DNA from: Brevibacillus laterosporus
GTDB taxonomy: Bacteria > Bacillota > Bacilli > Brevibacillales > Brevibacillaceae
Length of the DNA stretch: 64,000 nt
Assembly (NCBI RefSeq): GCF_030489605.1
Contig: NZ_JAUKFY010000012.1
Location: forward strand, 1-64,000
Direction of reading: 5' to 3'
Part shown: positions 8,528-16,282 of the stretch, in pieces
Layout: the number at the start of each line of letters is the position of its first letter
How positions within the stretch are numbered: position 1 is the first letter of the stretch
Translations under genes and position numbers: made by a program
The notes under the pieces: model-generated
The model's input: only the letters and a program-made list of their open reading frames with translations
Database searches by the model: none
Told to the model about the DNA's origin: nothing

Positions 8528-9160
8528 CTACAACAAAGTATTGGCAGCGATCACCAAAAGCATCGCTCCACTTATAATGGTGCCAAATTGACCTAAGCTG
8601 AAAGAAGCAATCCGGATTGAGGCTACTTTTTTTCCTAAGGCAACTCCTGCCCAGACTGTGATGAAGCTTCCTATCGCCGCAGTTATCGAAATAGCATGCG
8701 GAGATAAGCCCATTAGCCCTGCACTTAAACCATTGGTAACAGCATTTGCAGCAAGGGCTACTCCCAAAATAAACGCTTCCCCCACACCAATTTCTCCCGA
8801 TTTGTCTACGTCTACCTTTTCAGGCTTTTGCAAGATGCCCTTGATGCTTCTGGTGTTCGCGCTGCCTTCGCTTGATACAGCACAAACGACTTCTTTACGA
8901 GGAAATGCCAATAAGATAATCCGTACGCCAATGACGAATAATAACAGAGCCCCTACTAGAACCGGAAGTATTCCAGGCAGGATAGCTGACAGTAGCTGAC
9001 CGAAATAAATTCCAATCTCACTCAAAAGAAAGCATATACAAGCAATTACACAATTGGAAAGAAAACCGATGCGAATATTGCGTATTCCATACGATATTCC
9101 AACACCGAGATTATCGAGACTCGATGAAACAGCAAATCCTAGCACGAGAAGCCAATTCAT
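8528..9160 (-). CDS. YtaF-like sporulation membrane protein (MntP-related)
   Basis: A protein of about 210 aa with six hydrophobic segments. FAVSSSLDNLGVGISYGIRN near the N terminus and LGVALAANAVTNGLSAGL after the central loop are the paired Asp/Asn signatures of the YtaF and MntP families. The central loop (about residues 95-125) is hydrophilic. The start at 9160 (ATG) sits 11 nt after TTAGGAG; the GTG at 9172 directly abuts that site. Members are annotated as sporulation proteins or putative cation exporters, and the actual transport activity of YtaF is not established. Confidence 0.8.
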   Translation of the reverse strand: MNWLLVLGFAVSSSLDNLGVGISYGIRNIRIGFLSNCVIACICFLLSEIGIYFGQLLSAILPGILPVLVGALLLFVIGVRIILLAFPRKEVVCAVSSEGSANTRSIKGILQKPEKVDVDKSGEIGVGEAFILGVALAANAVTNGLSAGLMGLSPHAISITAAIGSFITVWAGVALGKKVASIRIASFSLGQFGTIISGAMLLVIAANTLL

Positions 9161-9433
9161 TTTTAATTCCACTCCTAAACACTGTTTTTTGTATTGTATT
9201 AGGAATGTTGATAAAAAGTGTCATTTTGTTCCAAATCTGTTGAGAAAATATCAACACTGTTTGTTTCTTTTCGCTTCTATAATACTATTCCATGCCAATC
9301 ACGTTAACGGATAATCATGTTTAGACATTTTGGCACGCTCCAAAAAAACAACTGCATTGTATCTAAAAGCTTATATCTATTCAAATAACGTAACTCGTTT
9401 TTTTAATTGTTATTTTTTGTCATTCTCTCAATT
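9161..9433. other. Intergenic region between ytaF-like gene and XRE paralogue 2
   Basis: No gene was seen. TGTTGA and TCAACA form a short inverted repeat near 9238-9256. From about 9384 (AATAACGTAACTCGTT) the sequence parallels the promoter region of XRE paralogue 1 (AATAACGTAACACGTT, about 3606). Confidence 0.45.
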
Positions 9434-9463
9434 ATCGTTAGTAAACTACCTAAATTCGTTAGT
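9434..9463 (+). promoter_or_regulatory. Double CGTTAGT operator before XRE paralogue 2
   Basis: ATCGTTAGT (9434-9442) and TTCGTTAGT (9455-9463) are 21 bp apart, with AAACTACC between them, matching the arrangement at 3658-3687. A TATTATT -10-like element follows in both copies. Confidence 0.55.
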
Positions 9464-9496
9464 TCTTGCTATTATTTGGGTAAAGAGGTGACAAGA

Positions 9497-9862
9497 ATGC
9501 CAACGATCGGACTACGAATCAAAGCTCTCCGAAAGCAGAAGAAATGGACGCAGCAGGAGTTGGCTGCACGTGTTAATGTTTCATCACAAGTGATTTCTAA
9601 CTGGGAAAGATCCTATACAAATCCCAATCATGATGATATTTCCCGTCTAGCAGAAGCGCTAGAGGTATCTGCTGATTGCATTCTTTTTGACAACAGACGC
9701 CCCGGCCTGGTCAAAGAAACAGCCAGCCCTTATTCTGCATTTGAAGCACTATTTCTATCTGAATTGGATAAGCTTTCGGAAGAGGATAAACAAAAGGCAC
9801 TAGAGCATGTCCGTTTTCTAGCATATCTAGCAGAACAAAAACAGAAAAATCATGATGAGTAG
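9497..9862 (+). CDS. XRE-family transcriptional regulator, paralogue 2
   Basis: This 121-aa protein is nearly superimposable on the product of 3721-4086: XRE domain (IKALRKQKKWTQQELAARVN, SSQVISNWER), then an acidic helical tail with ALFLSELDKLSEEDKQKAL. The start at 9497 follows AAAGAGGTGAC; an upstream in-frame extension to 9407 has no ribosome site. The shared operator spacing implies cross-regulation or recent duplication. Confidence 0.8.
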   Translation: MPTIGLRIKALRKQKKWTQQELAARVNVSSQVISNWERSYTNPNHDDISRLAEALEVSADCILFDNRRPGLVKETASPYSAFEALFLSELDKLSEEDKQKALEHVRFLAYLAEQKQKNHDE

Positions 9863-9865
9863 GGC

Positions 9866-9896
9866 TCGTATACTAGATACGGGCCTTTTGCTTCAC
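9866..9896 (+). terminator. Terminator after XRE paralogue 2
   Basis: GGCTCGTAT and ATACGGGCC form a stem followed by TTTTG, in the same position as the terminator behind paralogue 1. Confidence 0.6.
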
Positions 9897-9998
9897 CAGT
9901 CATTACTACAGGTCATACAAAATGCCCAAGACGATGTGTTGCCCGTCTTTTGTTCCAGAATTTTCTGATATATAATAGGGATGTAAATTTTTATCGTA

Positions 9999-10121
9999 AT
10001 GATAAGTCTATTCCTTCTGCTTATCATCTACCTCCGTGTGTTGTTAAAACCAAGGTTCGGAAAAAACGATACAAGTATGCGGCTGCGGTTACTGTTTCGT
10101 AACTGGTATTTGATTGGCTAA
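9999..10121 (+). CDS. Possible 40-aa single-pass membrane peptide
   Basis: The ORF encodes a hydrophobic N terminus (MISLFLLLIIYLRVLL) and a basic C terminus. No good ribosome binding site is visible. It is followed 20 nt later by a well-placed AGGAG and a 9-codon ORF at 10141. The whole 9.9-10.6 kb stretch otherwise lacks a convincing gene and may be degenerate. Weakly supported. Confidence 0.25.
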   Translation: MISLFLLLIIYLRVLLKPRFGKNDTSMRLRLLFRNWYLIG

Positions 10122-10590
10122 GCTTATAGGAGCTGGAAAAATGGGTGGGGCTATGGGCCCGCAAGCATAACGCCACATATGTAAAAGAAGTGGGCGCCGA
10201 CTAGGATTGGCACGGATCATTGCGGATTTTGTTTGACAAATAACTGATTGGAGCGTGAGAAAGGCGCCCATATGGTTTGGTTTCGATTTGCGGTGATGGT
10301 TCCGAAATAAGTATGGATTGTCTCGCCTCCTATGATAGACGCGTAGTTTTTGCCAACGAATGGGGGCTTGCTGGTTATCTTCTGCATAGAGGATCGGCAT
10401 TCCTCATGATTTGCTTGCTGGTAGTTGCCTTGTACCTTGTCTTCATCTTTGGAGCTTAAAGTACGGCATCCGCAGCTTCTTCCCTGCAGCAGAAGGCGCA
10501 CAAGATCATGCGCATGGGTACACAAACTAGACAAAGCGATAGCATAGCTTGATACGTGTTACAAAAACCGTAGACATTTGAACAGCAGCA
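10122..10590. other. Gene-poor stretch, possibly degenerate
   Basis: Reading frames of about 60-105 codons exist on both strands, but none has a convincing start or a family I recognise. One plus-strand frame ends in a hydrophobic segment (LMICLLVVALYLVFIFGA). GGGCGCC near 10193 and GGCGCCC near 10263 form a wide inverted repeat. Confidence 0.35.
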
Positions 10591-10887
10591 CTAGTGTTTA
10601 TAGGATTTTATCCTTTTTTGCATATGGACAATATACTCATCTAGCTGTTGGCTCATCTCTAACACTGCTAGGCTTGAGAAAGTACCCTCTTTGCAGACAA
10701 GCTCAACTAATTTTTTCCTGAGATTCTCAGTATCTGTGTGGAGCTCATCCTCAGCCTGATAGCTTTGAATGCGTTTCCCGGATAAGGGATTACTGGATTT
10801 GATAGGAGCAGAGAATTTCACATTCGTTCTAGCCGTTCTTTTCCTATGGTAGAGTAGAACGTTCTCTACCTTTTTAAAGTCTTTAAT
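10591..10887 (-). CDS. Spo0E-like aspartyl-phosphate phosphatase, probable ATT start
   Basis: The C-terminal half carries the Spo0E-family signature SQQLDEYIVHMQ, including the S-Q-x-L-D core needed for dephosphorylating Spo0A~P in characterised members. A GTG at 10821 gives 76 aa but has no ribosome site. The frame stays open upstream to an ATT at 10885-10887, placed 5 nt after a very strong AAGGAGGAGG, giving about 98 aa. ATT initiation is rare but would limit expression. The family call is firm for the C terminus; the start is inferred. It lies between signalling loci, in keeping with a role in sporulation timing. Confidence 0.65.
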   Translation of the reverse strand: MKDFKKVENVLLYHRKRTARTNVKFSAPIKSSNPLSGKRIQSYQAEDELHTDTENLRKKLVELVCKEGTFSSLAVLEMSQQLDEYIVHMQKRIKSYKH

Positions 10888-11049
10888 ATCGACCTCCTCC
10901 TTTTTAGATCAAATGTCTTATTTACACTATAACCTATTATTCCAAAAAACCCATTTTGAAAAATACTGTAAAAATAATCTATTTTACCCATTTTTTAACA
11001 TAAAAAATTTTTTACTGATATTTTCCTAGAATTTTTCTTTGGTTACATG

Positions 11050-11086
11050 CAAAAAAAAAGCACCCTTCCTGATAGAAGGCGTGCTT
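11050..11086 (-). terminator. Terminator of signalling pair C
   Basis: On the minus strand, GCACGCCTTC and GAAGGGTGC form a hairpin followed by T9. It lies just beyond the peptide C stop and resembles the hairpin at 49-77 behind pair A. Confidence 0.85.
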
Positions 11087-11112
11087 TGTAGAAATAGGAC
11101 AATGGGTATCTT

Positions 11113-11229
11113 TTATCCACCAATCCCATGATCGTATTGAATCACTCTATCTTTTGCCATTGCTTCTGCTACTGTCACCTGACTACACAACCCAAAGATC
11201 ATTACCAGCGAAAGCAAAAAGACTCTCAT
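11113..11229 (-). CDS. Putative secreted signalling peptide C (paralogue of A), 38 aa
   Basis: This ORF has GGAGGTAAGG upstream and begins MRVFLLSLVMIFGL, nearly the same leader as peptide A. It then diverges through the polar middle and ends YDHGIGG against YEHGVGG in A. As in pair A it starts 47 nt inside the 3' end of its regulator in a different frame. Conservation of the export leader and last seven residues, with divergence between, is what a processed pro-peptide would show. The mature form and receptor specificity are not known. Confidence 0.75.
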   Translation of the reverse strand: MRVFLLSLVMIFGLCSQVTVAEAMAKDRVIQYDHGIGG

Positions 11230-12595
11230 CATTCCTTACCTCCTCCATAATTTTTTTGTACTCTTGTTTCTGTTGCTCTGTTGCGTGGTATCTATGTGCT
11301 TCAAAAAGTGTTACGCAGCGTATAAAATTCTTATGATCGTTCGTAGCAGTAGATAAAGTGAGACATCGCAGAATTTCAACTATTCCACTATGAAAACGTT
11401 CATTTTTGAACTGGTAAATAGCTAACTGATACCTGAAGCGCAGATGGCGTTCGACATTAATCGTATCTTTGTATTCATCAAAGCAGCTGATCTCGATTGA
11501 AAATTTCTCTATGATGTTGTCTATGGTAAAATTGTATTTATTTGCAGATTCAACAATGGTCACGAGACCGGCAGGAAGCTCCTTTGGGTTTTCCTCCAGA
11601 AAAGCAATATAATCTGGAAGAATATCCAATTGTCCCATAAGCAGGTCAAAGGTATATCTGTTTGCCCGGGCCCATAAGCGGAACTTCTGTACCTCCTTTT
11701 GACCGACTTCATCAAGATTGTCAAACCAGCCTAAATCAGCATAACCAGCAGCGTACTCATTTGCCTTTTTGTATAAGCCTTGCTTTTCTAAAGCTTCTGA
11801 CTTTAATAAATAGGCCTGTCCATAATAGACAACCAAATGTCGCTCTGTTTTAAGAGGCTCACCTTTTCTATTACTTTTCTGCTTATTTCGTTCATTTTCG
11901 TATACTAAGGTGGCCAATTCTCTTAATTCGTCTGCATACTTCTCTACTTCTTTCCATTTATGCAAAGTAAAGCTCACATTGGCTAAATGCAATAACGCAT
12001 CCAATTGGTGCCCTTCTGAGAGTCGCTTTCGAAACGGTTCAAAACGAATAACCGCTTTTCCATTTTCCTCGGCATTATTTCCAAGCAGAGCTCGAAATAA
12101 ACGATATTGACTGATAACTGCCCTTTCTGAATGGCTATTTTTTTCGTTATCAACCACCAGCTGGTAAAAATAAGCGGATTCCTTCTGTTTTCCCTTATAG
12201 AAAAGCTGTTCTGCCACTGCAAAGAGAACCTCGATGTTTTTAGGGTCCTCCAACAATTGGGGGATTACCATTTGTATACAGTCATGCCTCCCTAGCTCTG
12301 CACATTGCACCAGATAGGGTCTTACTCGTCGCTTTGAAACCTTCCCTCTTTGAAAGCATTCCTCTACATACAAATCGTACAGCCATCCGGTAGGTTCTCC
12401 AAAGGCTCGTCCAATCGCATTTAATTGATCAATAGTTAATGCCCGAATAGGGTTTCCTTTCAAGAACCCACTCAAGTGCCCGGCATTGATATTAGTCAAT
12501 TCACTGAGTTTACTAAGCGTGTAGTTATATGATTTGATGCGATATTCAATTTCCGACCGTATCGATCGCACCATCACATGATTACTCCCGACCAT
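11183..12595 (-). CDS. XRE/TPR regulator C, paralogue of regulator A
   Basis: The 470-aa protein has an N-terminal HTH (TLSKLSELTNINAGHLSGFL, then TIDQLNAIGRAF) and a C-terminal helical repeat region like RNPP receptors. It aligns with regulator A end to end without obvious gaps; I estimate over 60 percent identity by eye. Differences cluster in parts of the repeat region (for example around residues 230-330), where ligand specificity might lie. AAAAAGGAG lies 7 nt before the ATG. Peptide C is encoded in its 3' end. An 11-bp inverted repeat upstream (12636-12688) may be its operator. Confidence 0.8.
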   Translation of the reverse strand: MVGSNHVMVRSIRSEIEYRIKSYNYTLSKLSELTNINAGHLSGFLKGNPIRALTIDQLNAIGRAFGEPTGWLYDLYVEECFQRGKVSKRRVRPYLVQCAELGRHDCIQMVIPQLLEDPKNIEVLFAVAEQLFYKGKQKESAYFYQLVVDNEKNSHSERAVISQYRLFRALLGNNAEENGKAVIRFEPFRKRLSEGHQLDALLHLANVSFTLHKWKEVEKYADELRELATLVYENERNKQKSNRKGEPLKTERHLVVYYGQAYLLKSEALEKQGLYKKANEYAAGYADLGWFDNLDEVGQKEVQKFRLWARANRYTFDLLMGQLDILPDYIAFLEENPKELPAGLVTIVESANKYNFTIDNIIEKFSIEISCFDEYKDTINVERHLRFRYQLAIYQFKNERFHSGIVEILRCLTLSTATNDHKNFIRCVTLFEAHRYHATEQQKQEYKKIMEEVRNDESLFAFAGNDLWVV

Positions 12596-12635
12596 GTAAA
12601 CACTCCTTTTTAACGAAATATCAATATTTTACTAT

Positions 12636-12688
12636 ATTTTACATTTATTTCAGAGAATCCGCTACTAAAATCTCAAAAAATGTAAAAT
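12636..12688. promoter_or_regulatory. Inverted repeat upstream of regulator C
   Basis: ATTTTACATTT (12636-12646) and AAATGTAAAAT (12678-12688) are perfect 11-bp inverted repeats about 31 bp apart, just upstream of regulator C. They may be paired operator half-sites. No match was seen before regulator A. Confidence 0.4.
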
Positions 12689-12712
12689 TTTATATTTTTC
12701 GACAAATAAAAG

Positions 12713-12768
12713 AAGGCTTCCTTTCGGTGAAATCGGCCGATCCACCGCGAAGGAAGCCTTGATTTTAT
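12713..12768 (-). terminator. Terminator of ppaC
   Basis: A long GC-rich stem (AAGGCTTCCTT near 12750-12760 pairing with AAGGAAGCCTT near 12713-12723, with CGGTG/CACCG inside) is followed on the minus strand by CTTTTATTT. Confidence 0.8.
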
Positions 12769-12790
12769 TGATGAGATGAGTTTTTTGGAA

Positions 12791-13723
12791 TTACATCTTG
12801 CTGAATGCTTCTGTTAATACTGGTACAATTTGCTTCTTACGGGACACAACACCTTTTAGAAGCGCTTTGTTATCTTTCAATGGCACATTGAATGCCTGTT
12901 CGACAGCCTTTGCTGCACGACCTACCGCAAGACCAACGGAATCATTATTTAGAATATCTGTTACGACAAATAGGAACATATCTAACCCTTTTTTCTCAAT
13001 GATAGAAGTGAGATGCGCTTCAATTTCAGCCTGGTTAGCTAGCACATCGTTCACATCAACTGCGTTTACCTGAGCGATTTCCACTTTGGTATTACCCATA
13101 GCGAATTCTTTTGAATCAAGAGAAATCAATTCGCTAATGGTTTTGTCGCTAAGGTCTGCACCTGCTTTTAACATTTCCAAGCCATAGCTTTGCAAATCAA
13201 CGCCAGCAATCTCAGCTAGTTCATGAGCAGCTTTCACATCTTGTTCCGTGCAGGTTGGGGATTTAAGCAACAGAGTGTCAGAAATGATGGCGGAAAGCAT
13301 AAGACCGGCAATCGTTTTCGTTACCTCTACACCGTTTTCTTTATACATTTTATTTAAAATAGTAGTCGTGCATCCAACCGGCTCAGCACGGAAATACAAT
13401 GGATGGTTTGTCTCAAAGTTAGCGATACGGTGATGATCAATAACCTCAACCACGCGAACCTGATCGATGTCGTTGGCGCTTTGTTGACGCTCATTGTGGT
13501 CTACTAGGATTACATCTTGAACTTCTGTCGCTACTGTTTCTACTAAGCGAGGAGCCTCCACATTAAAATATTTAAGCACAAATTCTGTTTCCCCGTTCAT
13601 GTTTCCTAAACGAACAGGCTCCACGTTTGCTCCCAATTTTGTTTTTAAATCTGCATAAACCAAAGCTGAACAAATCGTATCTGTGTCTGGGTTTTTATGT
13701 CCAAAAATTAATGTTTTTTCCAT
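12791..13723 (-). CDS. ppaC: Manganese-dependent inorganic pyrophosphatase
   Basis: The 310-aa protein belongs to the DHH family II pyrophosphatases that hydrolyse PPi to phosphate in the cytosol. It has the N-terminal metal motif [15 protein letters not shown], the VDHNE motif near residue 75, and the VIDHHRI motif near residue 97 that names the family. The C-terminal substrate-binding SRKKQIVP is present. The length is typical. AAGGAG precedes the ATG. It appears monocistronic, with its own terminator. Confidence 0.95.
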   Translation of the reverse strand: MEKTLIFGHKNPDTDTICSALVYADLKTKLGANVEPVRLGNMNGETEFVLKYFNVEAPRLVETVATEVQDVILVDHNERQQSANDIDQVRVVEVIDHHRIANFETNHPLYFRAEPVGCTTTILNKMYKENGVEVTKTIAGLMLSAIISDTLLLKSPTCTEQDVKAAHELAEIAGVDLQSYGLEMLKAGADLSDKTISELISLDSKEFAMGNTKVEIAQVNAVDVNDVLANQAEIEAHLTSIIEKKGLDMFLFVVTDILNNDSVGLAVGRAAKAVEQAFNVPLKDNKALLKGVVSRKKQIVPVLTEAFSKM

Positions 13724-13845
13724 AATCGTTCTCCTTATTCGGTGTTTTAGATAAAATGATCATAGCATAGGAGTTATGATCCTCTCCCTTTTCATTATAA
13801 ATATAAAATACATGTTTTTGAATCCTTCTGTAAAACTTTACACTT

Positions 13846-15180
13846 TTATTCCAATCTTTTTGGTGTGATATGTACGACTCCAATCCCATCGAAAACCTGA
13901 ATCTCTGTTCCATATGGCTTTGATAGCTCTGCCACTCGTTTTACAATAGCTTCATTCCTGCTTAGCTTGGGAAACCCATTCTGATGGCGTTTTTTGCCGC
14001 ATCCGAGTTCAATGGGGTACAAGGTAATTTCTTTTATTTGACCGTTCTCCATGTTCCATGAGGCGATGACAGACTCCATAACCTCAGGAATCGTCAGCAA
14101 GCCTTTTGTCCCCCGGTCGGTTTTCGCATCCATGGCCTGCATAATGGTCATGTCAGGCGGGAGTTGATTAGCATCATAAAATTCCTGTGGTAAAACTTCC
14201 AGCGTTTCATCCTGAAAAATAAAATTGCTTAGGCTATAAAAAATCGGTCGATTTTGATAAATCTCGATACCTCGTAACGTGTGCGGACCATGCCCGACTA
14301 CCGCGTGGGCCCCAGCATCAATGAACATGCGACAAGCTATCTCTACAAAATCAGCCGGAAGCTGCTTATTTGTCCCTTTCATTTCATGAGAGTGAAAGCT
14401 TACGATAACATAATCCGCTTGACGTGAAGCATCGTCAATGCTGGCCTCCAGGCGTTTCATATCCTGCTCATGCGGCATTGTAAGCAACTTCTCTTTTTCC
14501 CCTGCATAAAAAATAGCCGGATATCCATACATATCATAGCCAAATGCTAAGACTCCCTTTGGCAAGGGGGACAAAAATGCCTCTTCCACCAGCATTTCGT
14601 ATAAAGCATTTACCTCCGTCTGACTAGCGATTCGTTTCAATACCTCAAAATCAGCTTGCGAAACCAAATGTTTTTTCACATGCCTCAGTCCATTTACACC
14701 CGGTCGGCCTTTCCCGTCACGGCGCTGTTCGGAAGCAAGATGGGTTTGATGGAAGGATGAAGTCACAGAGATGAGCGCCGCTCGACCGGCAGGGGTATCC
14801 AAATAAACAGGTCGACCAGCTTCAAACAGATTTGCCCCCATGCCCGTGTGCAATATTCCTGCTTCCCGCAAATATTTGTTGGTAAGTAGCAGGCCATCGT
14901 GACTAAAATCCATGGAATGATTGTTGGCTGTTCCCACCAAATTAAAGCCGTATGCGACTAAATCCTTTAATCGATCAGGAGTTGTTTGCACATGAGTACC
15001 GCCAGAAATCGCATTAGGGGTACCTTCATTGTAAGAAACATGCATCTCTAGGTTGGTCAGGCGCACATCTGCTTGACCAATCAGCTTTGCAATCTCTTGA
15101 AAGCTATGCTCTTGATAGCTCGGCACCCGTCTGGTCTGAAGATAATCTCCTGTAGCTACGAAGGTCATGATTGAATTCAA
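13846..15180 (-). CDS. CapA-family protein (PgsA/CapA-like metallophosphatase fold)
   Basis: The 444-aa protein matches the CapA family, related to poly-gamma-glutamate capsule proteins with a calcineurin-like fold. FVATGDYL lies at the start, DVRLTNLEMHV near residue 35, GTANNHSMD mid-protein, and VVGHGPHTLRGIEIY near residue 280. It has no signal peptide or membrane anchor, unlike capsule CapA proteins, so a cytosolic role is likely. It starts at TTG, adjacent to the stop of the decayed MFS gene, with GGGAGG upstream, implying former translational coupling. There is no capsule cluster nearby. Confidence 0.75.
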   Translation of the reverse strand: MNSIMTFVATGDYLQTRRVPSYQEHSFQEIAKLIGQADVRLTNLEMHVSYNEGTPNAISGGTHVQTTPDRLKDLVAYGFNLVGTANNHSMDFSHDGLLLTNKYLREAGILHTGMGANLFEAGRPVYLDTPAGRAALISVTSSFHQTHLASEQRRDGKGRPGVNGLRHVKKHLVSQADFEVLKRIASQTEVNALYEMLVEEAFLSPLPKGVLAFGYDMYGYPAIFYAGEKEKLLTMPHEQDMKRLEASIDDASRQADYVIVSFHSHEMKGTNKQLPADFVEIACRMFIDAGAHAVVGHGPHTLRGIEIYQNRPIFYSLSNFIFQDETLEVLPQEFYDANQLPPDMTIMQAMDAKTDRGTKGLLTIPEVMESVIASWNMENGQIKEITLYPIELGCGKKRHQNGFPKLSRNEAIVKRVAELSKPYGTEIQVFDGIGVVHITPKRLE

Positions 15181-16218
15181 TTACTTTCCCTCCCCATTAG
15201 CGCTGTGAGATAATCGGGCCTGCTCCTTACGTTTTACAAATAAAAGGAACAGACAACCGCTAGTAACATAAATAAAAGCATTCAGAAGTAGGACCTGATG
15301 AAATCCATTCGTTAGATTAGCTCCGCAAGCTTCAACGATGGCTCCTGTCACAAGCGGAGAAATCATTCCTGCCAACGTAACTAGGCCAGACATGACTCCC
15401 ATGATTAAACCTGTTCGCTCAGGTAACAGCGTACTTCCAATCACAGAAGCAAGACTGCCTGCTGTTGTCGTCAAGCCTATTCCAAGACAAAGGTTACACC
15501 CCACATCTGTGCAAAGTAGAGCAGAAAGGAAAATAAGAAGTCTTTTGAAAATAAGGTGTGTCGAACATCAGACCAATGCAAGGAGGAGGATTTCTTGGCG
15601 GACTGGATTATGGGAATTTGTACAGAATGGCTCTTTGAGGATACAGGATTTTTAGACACATCTATCTGATCCGGGTGCTCTTTTCCACCTACCAGCCAGA
15701 AAATGACCCAGACGAGGCTTACAGCTCCCAATGCAGCCCAAGCCCATCTGAATCCCCAGTGTTCTATAGAAGTTACCAAAGCAGGGGTAAACAAACTAGA
15801 ACCAATGGACGCCCCCAGAGTTAACAAGGCAAAAATAAAGCCTCGCCGCTCTGCTCCGAAACCACTTGCTAATATGACTAACAATAACGGGCCATGTAGG
15901 GTTCTCCAATTCCTAGCAACACTCTCGCCATTATTAAGATAGGTAAGCTTGTAATGACAAGAAAGCCAGCCTGTATAACCGTCCAGCAAATCGCCAGGAT
16001 TATCAGCATCTTTTTCGTGCCGATTCTGTCAGATATCCCCGCCCCAATGACACCAGCAACAGCAAAAAACCAGAAAAAACTGCTACCTACCAATCCCCAT
16101 TCTGTTGGGCTAAGCGTCATCTCCTGAATAATTTGGGTAGCGGAATATCCAGCATTCGATTCATCCAGATAGTTAATCATGTATAAAACAAATAGAACAC
16201 TACCGTTACCCATGCCAT
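15181..16218 (-). pseudogene. Decayed MFS transporter (ACS-like), multiple frameshifts
   Basis: Fragments of one major facilitator protein are spread over three frames. The original ATG at 16218 has a good AGGAGG site. A shift near 16195 is needed to reach LFVLYMINYLD. Further shifts near 15890 and 15870 separate GIGEPYMA, VSHISKWF and GAERRGFIFALL, and another near 15490 joins GVTFV to LGIGLTTTAGS. The order of fragments is that of an anion:cation-symporter-type MFS protein. Four indels in about 1 kb, with neighbouring genes intact, argue for true decay. It lies between an amidohydrolase and a CapA-like gene, probably a former operon for uptake and hydrolysis of a conjugate. Confidence 0.85.
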
Positions 16219-16282
16219 CAAAAGACTCCTCCTACACTTTTCTCTGGTCCCTTCGTGCTCTTCAGATTGTTGTGACTATTCC

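Noticed and set aside
10089-10534. Minus-strand ORFs of 103 and 105 codons
   Set aside because: They overlap each other in different frames, lack ribosome sites, and match no family I recognise.
15181-16218. Three separate small membrane proteins
   Set aside because: Together they follow the order and motifs of a single MFS transporter across frameshifts, so they are treated as one pseudogene.
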